A stretch of 64,000 bases of DNA from Laburnicola sp. R22_1 (taxonomy: Eukaryota > Ascomycota > Dothideomycetes > Pleosporales > Didymosphaeriaceae): positions 1,736,001-1,800,000 of the forward strand of contig JACONQ010000018.1 in assembly GCA_014281115.1 (NCBI GenBank), in the 5' to 3' direction. The notes under the pieces are model-generated. The model did no database searches, was not told the origin of the DNA, and was given only the letters and a program-made list of their open reading frames with translations. The stretch's first letter is position 1; the number at the start of each line of letters is the position of its first letter. The position numbers and the translations under genes are program-made. Positions 22,681 through 35,891 of this stretch are shown piece by piece.

Positions 22681-23245
22681 GCGGGGCGGTGGGGTTCATT
22701 TGAGCTTTCTCTCGCTTGCTCTTGGGATCCGGAGGGGGATTTTCGAGAGAGTTCAGTTCGGTCGCAGGAGTGTTTGAGCCGAATGGTGTCGTGGCTGAGT
22801 CAGCACAGTGCACCGTGTGGCTGACCGTGTGGCTGACCGTGTGGCTGAGCGCCTGACTGGGACGTTGCTCGTTATTCCGGGCAAGGGCGACCTGCATCTG
22901 TACTCTGGCGTGCATCTCGCAGTGAGGCCACATCCCACGTACACCACCTGGGCACCACCACGCGCAGGCGCCCGCAGCCGCTCGCTTGCCCAATATCCCT
23001 CCGCCGGTTTCACCGAGCCCGCAGAGTGAAAGGACAGCTTCCGGGGCCCCGCGAACCGCGCATTTCTCGCACGCCACCACCGCCGCCCGTGCACACGCCG
23101 CCGCCCCCATGGTGAATTCACCGTAGACGTGCCCTCGAGTATGTCCAGCCCGTCACGCCTCGAACTTCGGACGCACGTCGCGTGCTCGCGCGCTATCACT
23201 ACCCCATAGCCTCGGCCGCCACCCATGCGCGGCGCATGAGACGCT
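22681..23245. other. Intergenic between convergent-spaced tandem genes, with a 12-bp tandem repeat
   Basis: Short spacer between two genes on the same strand. GTGTGGCTGACC is repeated about three times at 22814-22849. The rest is GC-rich promoter and UTR sequence for the gene at 23246. No supported gene. Confidence 0.5.
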
Positions 23246-26200
23246 ATGGCGCTTCCGACCCTCCAGTTCGCCGTGGGGCTGCTGCTGCTGCTGTACCTGC
23301 TGTCGTTTGTCTGCTTTGCCTTCATCCGCGTGGCTACCGGCGTGTCCATCCAGCGGCTGGGCGTTTCCGGCCTGCGCCGCATCGCCTTTACGCCCAAAGA
23401 CGGCCTGCGCATCGAGATACGCGGCCTCGGCCTCAAGCTCCACCGCCCGACCTTTGCCCAGCCGACGTGGATCAGCATTGTCCTGAGCGAACTTACCGTC
23501 ACCGTTGACCTCAAAACGCTGGGCGACAAGCCGCAGAAAAAGAGACCGTGGGCGACATGGGCCAAGGGAGCGAAAGACAAGGCGAAGGGTGGAAACAGCA
23601 CACCGGAGATGGCTACCGACGAGGATGAAGGGGCCGAGGACACGGGCGACGAGGACAGCCAAAGGAGCCGGACATGGGAGCGGCTGACCAATGCGAAGGA
23701 GGGGATCAAGCGTCTGCACTGCAAGATCAAGTATATCAAAATGGTGGATCTGGTTGCTACGACAAGCACGCTCGTCGTTGTTGACGTTGGCTCGCTGCAA
23801 GTGGGCAGCTTTACCATGGCCGTGGATACCCGGCGCAAGACGGTGGACCGCAGTCGCCTCTTCAATCACCACAAGCCCAAGCAGAGCAATGAACACCGTC
23901 CCGCCGAGTGGTTATTCACTGTTCGTAGTGTCTTGTTCACGCCGGAGGGTAGGGAATCGGCCGATCTCCTCGACCAATGCACGCTCAACGTTCACGGCAT
24001 GCTGTACAAGGAGCTGGACGGCTTGCGGGATGCCTCGATTGCGCTGAAGTTGGGTCGATTGAGTATCCCATACGATGAAGTCAAGATTTGCGTGGACCGC
24101 GTCCAAAGGTGCCGTGCCGCCGCAGCCGCTAAATCTTCGCATGCCAGCCAGTCGAACGTGTCGCTTGGAGACGCATTTGAGGAAATGAGCGAGTCAAGAA
24201 CCCCTGAGGAGAATATTGTGCGCACCGTGGCCGATTCGCGAGAATTCGCTAGTTCCATTCTCCGCGGTATACAAGAATTTCAGTTTGCCATCAGTCTGTT
24301 TGGCTTCACTCGGCGAATTCAGACTGGCTCGAGCTCAGTTTCCCCTGTGTATCTCAACATGTCCATGAAAGAAGTCAGCATGGACCTGCTCCGCCTGGAC
24401 CCTCGCAGCCCCGCCCATCTTATGTATTTCTCGCCCAATGACATCGCTCACCAGGCCCTGCTTGCTGCAATCTCCATCTCCGTCGGTCTTGATGATGGCC
24501 ACGGTCATCCTGAACGGCTTCTCTATATCCCTATGGCCACCATGACGCTTAACACCACACTCCCTTCCAAAACTATCCAGTTCTCGAAAGACAAGAACGT
24601 GGCTGAGCGTAACACAAACATCCTGTTCGCCAATCTAGTCGTTACATCCCCATCGGTTGACCTTGACCCCAAACATCTACCGATCATTCTTGCCATGGCC
24701 CGTAATTATGAAACCCGACGTAAACCACCGAAACTGCGGGATCGGAAACGGAGTTTAGTCCGCAGATTGTTACCCAAGGCTAGCGTCAAACTATCCATCC
24801 ATGAACCTGTCATCCGGGTGACACTTCCTCCTACAGAGTCGCAAAAGAAAAATAGCGATGAATTTGACCTACTCATCTCAGCTTCTTCCTCCGTTTCACT
24901 TGATATGGAATCGTCTCATGCAGCTGATGCTGAGCTACACTACGGCCTAGTCTCAACTTTGCGCATCAACTCTCAACGGCTCTACTACCAGACCGCTTCC
25001 AGCGAGAAGCACAATCTATTATTAACAGATCATGTCGAACTCAAGGTGCAACTCAGCGCATCGCCCGATGTTGTGGTGCTGGTCAACGGAAATTTGCAGA
25101 CGTTTTCTGTTTTCATTGTTCGCTCAGAGATCAGCGAAGGTCTACGCCAGATCATGACTCAAGCTCAGAAGGATGTGCGAAGAAGGCGAGGAGCGCCTAG
25201 GAAGAAAGGCCTGAACTTTTTGCGAAAGATGCCATCCTGGCTATCTCATGTACAGCTGCAGGGCTCCGATTTCAACATTGAAGTTGCAGGCATTGACCCG
25301 GAAGTGTCAAAGCATCCCAGGGGAATTGGGCTTCACCTGGAATCATGGACCGCAGACTATCGCCAGAGCAAATTGGAGGATAGTGAGCCCCGCCCAGCGC
25401 GCAGACGGGCACCAAGCAGGACCATCAATCGCGACGAATACTTGCTACGGCCAACCACCCCATCATCACCCAAGTCTCCCCGGCAACAGATTGGGAACCC
25501 CACTGATGGACGACGGCTTGAAGTTCGCTGCCATGGTTTTGAAGGATTCGTTCTAGAGACCGACGAACAATGGGAGGCAGATCCATTCCTGGCACTCCCA
25601 CGGATGGAAGTCGCCCTGAGTACCTCTACGGATAAGCAAGGACCGCTGTTCCACATAAACACATCCTTCCAGAGTCTCTTCTTCCATTATTCACTCTACA
25701 GGCATTTTGCCGTGGGCGTAGCCATTGTGGTTTTGAAGCGCTCCTTCAATGTGGCATTTACGGGACAGCAAAACCAGGAGTCTGCATCTCCAAGCACGCC
25801 CAGTCATCTCGGCATACCTTCGATAGATGGTGACGGCATGGACCCGGAAACTGGCTTCAAGCGCGAATGCATTACTTTGGATGTTAAAGCGAACTTCATG
25901 CAAATCAAGGCCGACACGCCAGCCGAGCCGCCTCTTATGCTTCACATTTACGGTCTCGAGGCTGGACGACATCGATGGACCAACCCCTTTCTGCGATCAC
26001 GACTTGTGAGGCTATATGCAGAGAGCCCTCATGTCAAGCGCGTGTGGAGCCGGATTGTTAGCATCAAGTCATTGCGAATGGATTATCGACAGTCAAAACG
26101 AAGATATGGACATACAGTCACTGACGACAAGTCCTTCGATATCGTGGCAGATGCTATCCGTATTGCCGTGCCTCACCAACTTGTCATGCACAAGATTTTC

Positions 26201-29200
26201 GATAACATCACGAATATGACCAAGACCATTCAACAACTTCACTACCGCTTCAATACAAGCTCTAATAAGTACATCTTGTCCAAGGAGCCGGAAGGACCCA
26301 AACACGTGCCCAAGATTTCTCTTCGAAGCAGGGCTGTCCTTTTTGAGATAGAGGATGGTTCATTTGAATGGAAATTGGGGGTGATTTATCGTAATGGACT
26401 CTTGGAGCAGAAGCAGAGACTTGCTCGAGAACAAGCTTTTGATCTAAAGGTGAAGAAGCTCCACCAAGAAGAAGAGCGACGGGGAAACCCCCACCAGCGT
26501 GCAAGATCTGCTCATACGCGTCGCGGGAGGAGCAAGGTCCGTAAACACAACGAGACTATGTTCCGCAGCAAGAGCGAAGATTTCAGCGATCCTGATCCCC
26601 CAGAATCTGTGGATAAGCGCGGTTCGGATCATCCAATGCGCTACGACAAAGATGGATATTCTGGTCTAAGCAATCGAGCGCGCACTAGCGTGGACGAAGC
26701 ACGGGAAAAGCTGAATCGCCTCAACGCTCAAACGTGGAGAAAGCGTATCGATCATGCTCTAACACACCAGACCCGCTCCAAGGGCGATGTACGTTCCATA
26801 TTTTGGGACCTTGACGAGACTCCGGATGATTCTTATACGAAAGAGACTATCCTAGCTATACCGCACCGGCCAGCACTTGGGAGCCTGATTGTTAGTGGCC
26901 TCGACCTAACCATTGACAAGCCCTCATTTCCGCTATCCGAGTATCCCACATTCCTACATCGTGTTGGCAAAGGCATGCCGGTCGACATGCAGTATTCGCT
27001 ACTTATCCCCATGCATGTTCAACTTAATATGGGCGAGGCAAAGATTCAGCTCCGCGACTATCCGCTACCGCTCCTCCATTTCCCTGCTTTACGGCCCTTG
27101 CAATCAGTTAAATTAGCAAGCTTATCTTTGAGAACAGATTTCGTCATTGCAGAAGAATTCAGGGACATTGAATCTACAAGACTTTGCAGGGTGGTAGTCG
27201 TGCCAGCAGAACGCACTGCGTCCGGTGAACAAACAGGCGGTTTCGCGGTGGATCTTCGCCGCACAGTGGCACCAGTCAAAACCTATTCGGACATGAAGAT
27301 CGACATCAACTCATCGAATCCAACGCGCATTACTTGGGGCACTTCGTATCAGCCTGCAATTCAGGATATGATGCAGGTTATTGAGAACTTCACCAAACCT
27401 GCAATCGATCCTTCTGAGAGGGTCGGCTTCTGGGACAAGATTAGGCTGACCTTCCATTCTCGCATCAACGTCTCGTGGAAAGCTGATGGTGACGTACATC
27501 TTATCCTAAAAGGTAAAACTGCATTCTTGGTATATTGTTCTGTCTGACAATTTTAGGCTCACGTGATCCTTACATGGTCACTGGTCACGGTGCAGGGTTT
27601 GTTATGTGTTGGCAGAACGACGTGCAACTAAGCCTTGCTGAAGACGAGGACCCAAGGAACTTCATGGTTGTCAATAGCGGCAACTACGTGCTTGCAATCC
27701 CGGACCTCGGCCACTATGCACGTCAAGAGGTAGACTTGGAACACTCTAGCCACTCCGAGAGCTCGATAAGTATATCGAGTGACAAGCAACCGGCAATTTT
27801 CAAGAAGACTATCATGAAACTAAACGGAAATGTCCGTTGGATTGCTGGACTGGTTTTTGAGCGGAATCTCGACCAAGGCGGAAGGTCTTTCAAATTCATC
27901 CCACACTATGATGTCGTCTTGAAACATCCGAAACATTGCCATCCTTTGCAAGACAAGGTAAGTACACAATTAGAAATCTGTAATTATTTGCTAATCGGGG
28001 CAGGAGTACGACGCATTCCGCGGATTCCGAAGCCATCATATACACATGTCTATTGCTATTGCTGCCCCTGCCGATCGAGAATGGTCCGTCGGAAATCTAG
28101 AACCCTCCAAGACTTACAACAGCGTCCATCTTACTCCGCGCTTCTTCACGCATTTCTATAATTGGTGGTCCATGTTCTCGGGCGCCATGTCTCTGCCTAT
28201 TCGCCAGGGCGCGCTCTGGCCTGGCATTGAAAAATCGAGTAAGAAATTCGGACGACATCTGGCTACCATCAAGTACAACCTGCTGCTTTCACCACTGTAT
28301 ATGAGTCACGTATACAAACACAAGGACGCCGAAGACTACGCAAAGGGTGACGTCTCGGCGACTGGGCTAAAGGCGCGTCTTGATATCCTCATGCTCGACC
28401 TACATCAGCGGCGAGAAGAGTTCAGGACCATCGTACAGGCTCCCAAGACTCAGGAAGATAGCAAGCAAAATCAGACATCGGGTATGCGGATTAATCAAGT
28501 ACAGCTAGACCTCATCAGAACTGATGTCCGGGCTGTGTCGGCTAGGATAGGCGGGATCAGCGCCAGCGACATGGATAATGCCGACGCTGAAACTGTTGCA
28601 GACTATAACGATTCTCGTGTGGGCGCTACAGCGGACTTGTCTAAGTTTACTATTCCGGACAACGACTGGGGTTGGGTCGACATGGACGACTTCGTGGAAT
28701 TGGGCTGGGTTCTTTCATCGGATCACAACCCAGAGACGCAAATTCTACCGCTATATTTTGCTCCGCGCTTTACCTACTTCCGTCAGACTGATCACGCGGA
28801 TAACATTTCCGGAGATCCCAATCGCACCAGCCCTTTCGGCAAAGAGGCCACTCATCATTGCGTCATGTCTGCTCGCAATGATCCGCGCCGGGTGCAATGC
28901 TATCTCATTGAGCAAAGACTCCAGCGTGTAAAAGAACAGGTGGGACAAAACGAACGCGCAATCGGAGAACAAGAGCTGAAAATCGTCCGCGAGTCGGAAC
29001 ACGAGACCGAGTCGCGCTTGCACTTGACCACTTTACAAAATCACTCTAACTTCCTCAAACGCAAACAAGACTTCTTGGTTTCAATGCATCAAAGTTTGAT
29101 CGAGAGATTGAAAACAGGCGACCAGGGTCCTGTACCGGATGCAGATACCGAGGATGAAGACGAATATTATGAGGCCCGCGAAGAATATGATCAGGCAGAC

Positions 29201-32200
29201 GGCGATACCAAACGCTCAGAATCTGCGCCTCATATCGACTACATCAGTGATTTCAACAACCGTTTCATCATTCACAATGTGCATCTGAAGTGGAACAACT
29301 CTCTTCGAAATATCATCCTTCGCTACATTCACCAAGTCAGCCAACGCCGTGGCTTTGTTTATTACATGTCCAGGCGGGCAGTCAAGTTCATACTGGACAT
29401 TGTAGAAGAGCAGAACAAGTCGCGGCAATCCTCTACTCCTGGACCAGAGCACAGACCCATGTCGCCAGAAGGGGATGAAGAGGCTGATATTCAGGACCAG
29501 ATTCAACAGCTTCTCGATGATGGCAAGAAGTTTGTCGAGGCCGACAATGCCAGCCAAACAGGGGGTCAAAATCCTGTCCAGAACAATGCCGAAGACGACC
29601 TTTCTGTCGACTTTGTTGCTCAAAATGCGTACATCGTTCGCTTGATTGCTCCCCAGATTCAGCTCCAGAGTGAGAAGAATACCAAGGCCGCCGTTCTTGT
29701 CACGGCCAAAGGCATGCAGCTCAAGGTCATCCAGATTATGGACAAAGACCGGGTCATGGACGATGTTTCCGGGTTGGTTCAGCGACGTTTCACGGCTGCT
29801 ATGGACAGCTTGCAGATATTCGTCACCAATTCGAAGACTTTCAGTTCAGCAGACATCCACATGTACTCTGGAAGCACCTACGGAGCACCTGCTGGGTCTG
29901 CGTGGCCACCGTGGGTGCCTTTCGAGGTTATGTTCGATTTTCACACGCATCCGTACGGCTTCCAGCGAGTCGTCCAGCGCACTTCTGCTAGCATGCGACT
30001 TGACAAGTACAACGCACTGCGGTTGAAGTACAACGACGATGTCTCCGGCGGTGGCTCAGCTTCAAGACGAAAAAGCATGGAAAGCCGAATCGATCATATT
30101 TTTGTCGATTTTCCCCACATCCGCGCCATCTGCAACTCACGGCAGTATTACGCCATGTATATCATCGTCGCCGATCTTCTTCTCTATAACGAGCCGCTCG
30201 AGAAGACACGCAACGAGCGGCTTGAGAAGATTATGCTTGCATCAGACTTCAGTAATCTCAGCGGCGCACCGGATCTGGTCATCGGACTCCAGGAGCGTAT
30301 TCGCCAACTAGAAGAGATCAAGGATGTCTTCCAGGTGAATGAGAAGCATTTGGACAAGAAGGGATGGAACGACCGTATCGAGGTCGAGAAAGACATGGCT
30401 GTATTTGAAGATGAACTTTTCTTCGTGATGAAGGCTATCACAACCGCACAGCGGAAGTCGGATGATCGCGCGCAGGCGAAAGAGGCGACAGGTTCACTTC
30501 GCTGGTACATCACTGCTTCGGAGATCGTCTGGCATCTCTTACGCGAAGGGCATGCGTCACTTGCCGAGTTTCAGATCAAGAACGCACTCTTCGATCGCAC
30601 AGACAATAACGATGGTTCGAATGTGAACTCTGTCGAGATCGAGCACATTGTTGGTCTCAATTTGATGCCTGATGCGATCTACCCCAAGATGATCTCGCCA
30701 TACCTGGAAGTTAGCCGCCCACCATCGTCTGACGAGCAAGATACAAAGATGCTCAAGGTGCATTGGGTCATGCTTGAAGCAATTGCTGGCATACCGGTTG
30801 TGGATCACTTCGAAATCAACCTGTTCCCACTCAAAGTCGCGTTGGAGTGGGAGATCGGCAAGAAACTTTTCGAATACATCTTCCCTGGCCTGAAGGACAA
30901 GGCCGCGGAGAATGGTAGCTTCTCGCCTTTGCTTATCAAGCAAATTCCTTCAGACTCGGAGGATGACGATGATGCAGGCAGCCTCATGTCTGGCAGCACT
31001 TCCAGCATGAACGCAGCATTCCCGCAGACTAATGAGGATGTAGACGCTCTTAAGCGTCGTCTCACTCCCACCTTGCATCTTCCCACCCCGCAGTCCAAAA
31101 CTGAGCAACGTTCTCCCAGGACCCATAGCCATAAACGGCCGACCATGCATCACCTTCGACTGTTCCGCGAGACGCAGTCTCGGTCTGCTAGCGAGATGCG
31201 ACGGACGCTTCATCCCGCGTCCGCCGCCCTGAGCACAACTGGCACTTCGTCCACAAACGTCTCCCGACCAGACACTGCTCCCTTACGCACCAATTCCACT
31301 CTGTCAATGTCAACTGGTGATTCTGACCGTACCAACAGACGTTTTGCCCTGCATCGCACTGGGACGGGCGAGAAAAAGGCAGCCCGCAACAAGAAAGCAC
31401 GTAACGATGACCTTACGCAAATGATGAGCCGTGCCTCCAACTACATGACTCTTGCGTATGCTCGCATACCCAGCTTAGTGCTCTGTCTCAGCTACAAGGG
31501 CAAGGGCAATCGCAATTTCGAGGACATCCACGACCTCGTCTTCAAGTTGCCGACACTCGAGTACCGCAACAAGACGTGCTCCAACCTCGACCTTGTCCTG
31601 CAATTGAAGCGGGACGTCATCCGCGCACTCATCTCGCACGCCGGCGCCATTGTCGGCAACAAATTCTCCCACCACCGTCCCTCCAAACACACGCAGTCCC
31701 GTCTCCGCCAAATCGCCAATAACAGCTCCATCATGAACACGTCGCCCGACCTCTCCGGCACAGACTCAGCCTCGCTCCGCGACCACTCCCCCAACGAATC
31801 GGATACCTCCGCCGAGCCCCGGGGCCGCCGCTCTTTCGCCTCTGGCCGCGCCCCCTCGACCTTTTCTACCCTCTCGGAAGAATCCAGCATCCACTCGTCG
31901 CGCAGCAACACGCGGCCTGCTACCGAGAACAGCAGCATTATGACGAGCAGTCGGCGCGATGAGCTGGGCTTGGGCATCGAGGTCGAGGATGGGAGGACGT
32001 TTGCGGATGAGATTAGTCGGGTGGATCAGACGGAGCCGGGGCATGCGGGGGTTATTGGGGCGTTGAGTAGGCATGTTACGCAGCTTGCGCCGTTTGGGGG
32101 GCATCGGGCGAAGGAGAGGGAGAGGGAGAGGGAGAGGGAGAGGGTGGGGAGTAGTGGGGGGGAGGGAGGGGGGAGTGTGAAGGAGGGGGAGGATGAGGGG

Positions 32201-32203
32201 TGA
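23246..32203 (+). CDS. FMP27: Fmp27/Hobbit/SABRE (BLTP2-type) bridge-like lipid transfer protein
   Basis: Three exons (23246-27512, 27557-27957, 28004-32203) with GT...AG introns of 44 and 46 nt give about 2955 residues, the usual size for this family. An N-terminal membrane anchor (about residues 8-28, LLLLLYLLSFVCFAFI) is followed by a long beta-rich body. Family landmarks are GFWDKIRLTFH near residue 1393 (the Fmp27 GFWDK domain), FRGFRSHHIHMSIA at the start of exon 3, and WPPWVPFEVMFDFH near residue 2190. The family forms hydrophobic grooves at ER-plasma-membrane contacts and is thought to move lipids between membranes (known for the family). The C-terminus is low-complexity, with an ERERERER run encoded by GAGAGG repeats at about 32112-32143. 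Start chosen at the ATG that precedes the anchor. Confidence 0.93.
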
Positions 32204-33530
32204 GTTTTTTTTTTTTTTTTTGAAATATTACTGGCCTGAGACGAAGATTAAAAATTGACGTTGGACACACAGGTATTATAAAAAGTCGAAGCTTTTGGGG
32301 AAAAAGTACTTTGGGAGGGGGAATTGAACTGAGTGGGGTTTTGCATGGGGTGGATGCACGCGCCTTTTTTTTTCCTTTTTTGGGTGGTTGCGGGTGCTAG
32401 GTCCGGTGGGTAGTTGATGTTCGCATGCATTTACAGGTGTCTGTGGTTTCTCTTGTGTTGGGTGGGCTTGGGCTTGGGCTTGGGCCTGCGCCTGGGAGTG
32501 AAGTCTGATGCAGCCGCTGCAGAGGTCTGTTTTGTTACTTACTTGCTCTTGCTTGGCCTTGGTCTTGACTTTTCAGTCGTTTCGTTTGTATGCCCAGGGC
32601 GGTTTTCTTTGTCGGTGTAGGTGGGGGATGGGATGGGTGGATTTTATGCGCCGCCTTTGTTTGTGCTTGGGGCGCTCGCTGCTTGTATGAAGCAAGGCTT
32701 GATTGATGTACTTCTACGTCGTCGTCGTCGTGCAATTGTAGATAGTTGGAGCACGATGATGGAGCTAGAATGGCCATTACGCATAGGTCTTAGGAACTGC
32801 TACTTGTTCTAATAGATGGTGTATGTATGTGTGTATGTATAGGTGCGTGGGATTGTATATTATGTTATAGGTAGTTAGTTGGTGGACGGACAGATAAAGA
32901 AAGTGCCTCTCTCTGGTCGTTTACTCATCTGTTGATAAGGAAGGAAAGAAGGTGATTGGTTGAATTGAAGTAAGATGGAGGGAGGGAGTAGACAGTGCTG
33001 CGCTATCTGTCTACGTGAGACGCAGACGTAGGTGCGTGGGTGGGACATACGTGACGACTAACGTGGTAGTTGGTGAGGTGCACGTGGAATATGTGATACA
33101 TACGAGGGCGTTGGGTTGGGGTTGGGTTGGGATACCTGTACTAGAGATTATAAGGTGTAGGAATAGGAACGATTCCATCTCTCTCTCTCTCTCTATCTAG
33201 CCTTTCTTTCCAAGTATGCGTTACGTATTCTTGCTCGATGAAGATAGGCAGGGAGGGAGGGAAAAGGAGGGTACCGCCGGACTATCGGAGGCGAATAACT
33301 TGACTTCCTTGACTTCCTTGACTTCCTTGACTTGACAGGATAGGATAGGATACCATGTACCTGTGCGTGGACTCTGCGTATTCGTTCGGGCTTCTTTGTT
33401 TCGGTTCTAGGCCTGGCTAGGCTGGGACTGCGTCGTAGTGCGTGCTATGCCGCTGTGCCTGTACCTATCTATCTATACGTATACCTGCCTACTCACCACC
33501 GCGATGGCTGGCGATTATTTACAATACAAT
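32204..33530. other. Long 3' flank rich in simple repeats, no gene
   Basis: The region contains a T-run at 32205-32222, GGGCTT repeats near 32468-32490, GTAT/GTGT repeats near 32820, a CT dinucleotide run near 33178-33193, and CTTGACTTC repeats near 33300-33335. Short frames here are made of these repeats and are not credible genes. Confidence 0.6.
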
Positions 33531-34002
33531 GCAAAATAAAATACAATAAAATAAAATACGATAAAATAAAATAAAATAAAATAAAATAAAATAAAATAAA
33601 ATAAAATACGATAAAATAAAATAAAATACGATAAAATAAAATAAAATAAAATAAAATAAAATAAAATAAAATAAAATAAAATAAAATAAAATAAAATAAA
33701 ATAAAATAAAATAAAATAAAATAAAATAAAATAAAATAAAATAAAATAAAATAAAATAAAATAAAATAAAATAAAATAAAATAAAATAAAATAAAATAAA
33801 ATAAAATAAAATAAAATAAAATAAAATAAAATAAAATAAAATAAAATAAAATAAAATAAAATAAAATAAAATAAAATAAAATAAAATAAAATAAAATAAA
33901 ATAAAATAAAATAAAATAAAATAAAATAAAATAAAATAAAATAAAATAAAATAAAATAAAATAAAATAACATAAAATAACATAAAACAAAATAAAATAAA
34001 AT
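33531..34002. repeat. Giant ATAAA pentanucleotide microsatellite, ~470 bp
   Basis: About 90 copies of ATAAA run head to tail. A few variants containing CG lie near the left end (33558, 33608, 33629) and variants with AACAT or AACAA at the right end. The minus strand is open in all three frames with a repeating FILFY pattern. This is a consequence of the repeat, not evidence of coding. Confidence 0.98.
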
Positions 34003-34825
34003 CAAGGGACGTGGGCAGGCTGTTCGCTCGTGCGTGCGTACTAGAAAAAAGACACTAACCGCTTAGGTGAGGTACATATATATAGGTTATTTTGTTGTTC
34101 TGTGCGTACTAACTATACGGTGTCTGTATATTTTTAGCAGAGCAAGTAAGGAAGTGTGGATAAGTACGTACGTACCTAACTAAGTAAGTTCACATCTTCG
34201 TTCGTTTTATACCTTACCTTTTCTTTAAAGTTGTTGTTCTTCCCTAGCGAGCGCAGGTAGGAATACCAACGACCTCAGGGAGTCTTCACCATTTTTTTTT
34301 CAAGAATTTCAAAAGTAGTAAAAACTTCTATCCTTCTGTTCTTGTCCTTGCCTCCCCTCCCTGCCTCGTACTGTCTTGTCTGTATACATATTCCACCCAA
34401 GCAACAGACTAACAAAGAAAACAGCTCACTAACAAATACGCAGAAACCTCTTCATTAGGTATGTATGCACGCCAAGTAGTCAATCTATTGTTATGTCATG
34501 TCATGTTTGAAACATGCATATCATATTGATTGAATTGTGGATGCCAACGCTACCCATCTATATATAGTACCAAGTCAAAATTCTAAACAGCCGCCGAACC
34601 CACCCCACCCACAAATTAATATGTCCAGACTTTGGACGCAAAACGGGAAGAAACAGTATAGGCTGGTGTATTTCAGCTGAGGGGTATCGTCCCACCAAGT
34701 CCGTAGAACGCCAGTGAACGTAAATCAAAGTGCAATGAGTGTATCGAAATGAATAGATGGATGGAGGATGGATGTAGCTTTCGTCGTCTGCATAAAGGAG
34801 CATGTGTCGCCCGAGCAGACGCCAT
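34003..34825. other. Intergenic, 3' flank of the 35891 gene
   Basis: No supported gene. GTACGTACGTACC and TCATGTCATGT short repeats are present. The segment separates the microsatellite from the 3' end of the minus-strand gene. Confidence 0.5.
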
Positions 34826-35891
34826 TTAGCTTTCGCCGAAGCCGAAGAAGGCATCGTCGAACTGCGTGGCCTCGGGGTTCACGTAGTCAAGATCGAAGAG
34901 GTCGTCAAGATTGTCGGCTGTCATGGTGTCGAGGGTCAGATCGCCAGCATTCGTCATCGGCTGGTCCGCTGTGCCTTGCGGCTTAGTGTTGGCAGGCGGC
35001 TCGACTGTCTGGTTCAGATCGGGCATGTCCGTCATGGTAAAGTCGAGATCAAGGTTGGTGGCGTTGTTCTCGCCTGAGTTGTCCTCCTCCCCGCCCTTTG
35101 CAAAGTCTTCCAAGCCGCGCAAGAGGGACGGCTGGTCATCGAGATTGAAGTTCAGGTCTGCGCCCGTGGTGGACATGGTCGGGTCGGCGGAGACGTTTGT
35201 GCCGTCGCCTGAGGTGGGCATGATGCTGTCGCCGAAGATGGCATCGAAATCGAACTCGCTCTCTTGAGCCGTGTTGGCGTTTTCGGTGTTACCCATAGGC
35301 ACGTCTGCGGGGGGACTCGAGACTTTCAGGGCCGGTGGCTCTTCCACTTTACGTTGGAGCGCGGGGGGCTCGGCCGCTGCAGGTTTCGGAGGCTCGACTT
35401 TCACGGGCGGAGGCGAAGGCGCTTTTGTCGGCGCTGGCGGCGCTGGAGGCTGCTCTTTCTTGGGCGAGACATGTTTCTTCTTTGCCGAGGATTCAGCAGC
35501 CAATCGCGCCTTTTCTGCCTCCTTCTCTTTCACCACGGCTTCCTTCTTCTTTCGGTCGGCCCTCAGCAGCGCGAGATCGCGGCGCAGGACGGCTTGGGCG
35601 TGGAAGATGTCGTTCTCGAGCTCGTCGAGCGAATCGTGGAAGCGCTCGTTGGCGGCGGAGACTGCGCGCTGGAGGGTGAATTCCATGCGAGCGGTATCCG
35701 GGCCGGCCTGATGGGCGGATTTCATGAAGCGGCCGCTGGAGATGAGCTGCGCTGGATCAGCGCGGGCAGCGAGCTGGCTGCGGGGCACCTACCACGAGGT
35801 TCATCATGGCCTGCAGGTTGTCGAGGGGATGCGACGGGCCCGCAGGCTTCTGCGGCTCCTGCGAGGCGGTTGCTGGCGCGGCGGCGGCCAT
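34826..35891 (-). CDS. Acidic nuclear coactivator, possibly a Mediator tail subunit (Med2-like)
   Basis: Exon 1 is 35891-35793, the intron 35747-35792 has a GTAGGT donor and a GCAG end, and exon 2 is 35746-34826, giving 339 residues. The N-terminal part (HPLDNLQAMMNLV, then SSGRFMKSAHQAGPDTARME and a helix through HAQAVLRRDLALLRADRKKK) predicts a coiled-coil domain. A Lys/Glu-rich and Pro-rich linker follows. The C-terminal third is acidic, with F-D repeats such as ESEFDFDAIFGD, DDLFDLDYV and QFDDAFFGFG that look like activation or partner-binding motifs. The layout fits a fungal Mediator subunit or similar coactivator, but the name is tentative. It is divergent from the PUB1-like gene and shares its promoter region. 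Confidence 0.7.

Noticed and set aside
22753..23896. Long minus frames opposite the start of FMP27
   Set aside because: Shadows of the strongly biased FMP27 coding strand; the + frame has the family motifs.
33493..34005. Three long overlapping minus-strand frames with repeating FILFY
   Set aside because: They are the translation of the ATAAA microsatellite in three frames; no coding signal.
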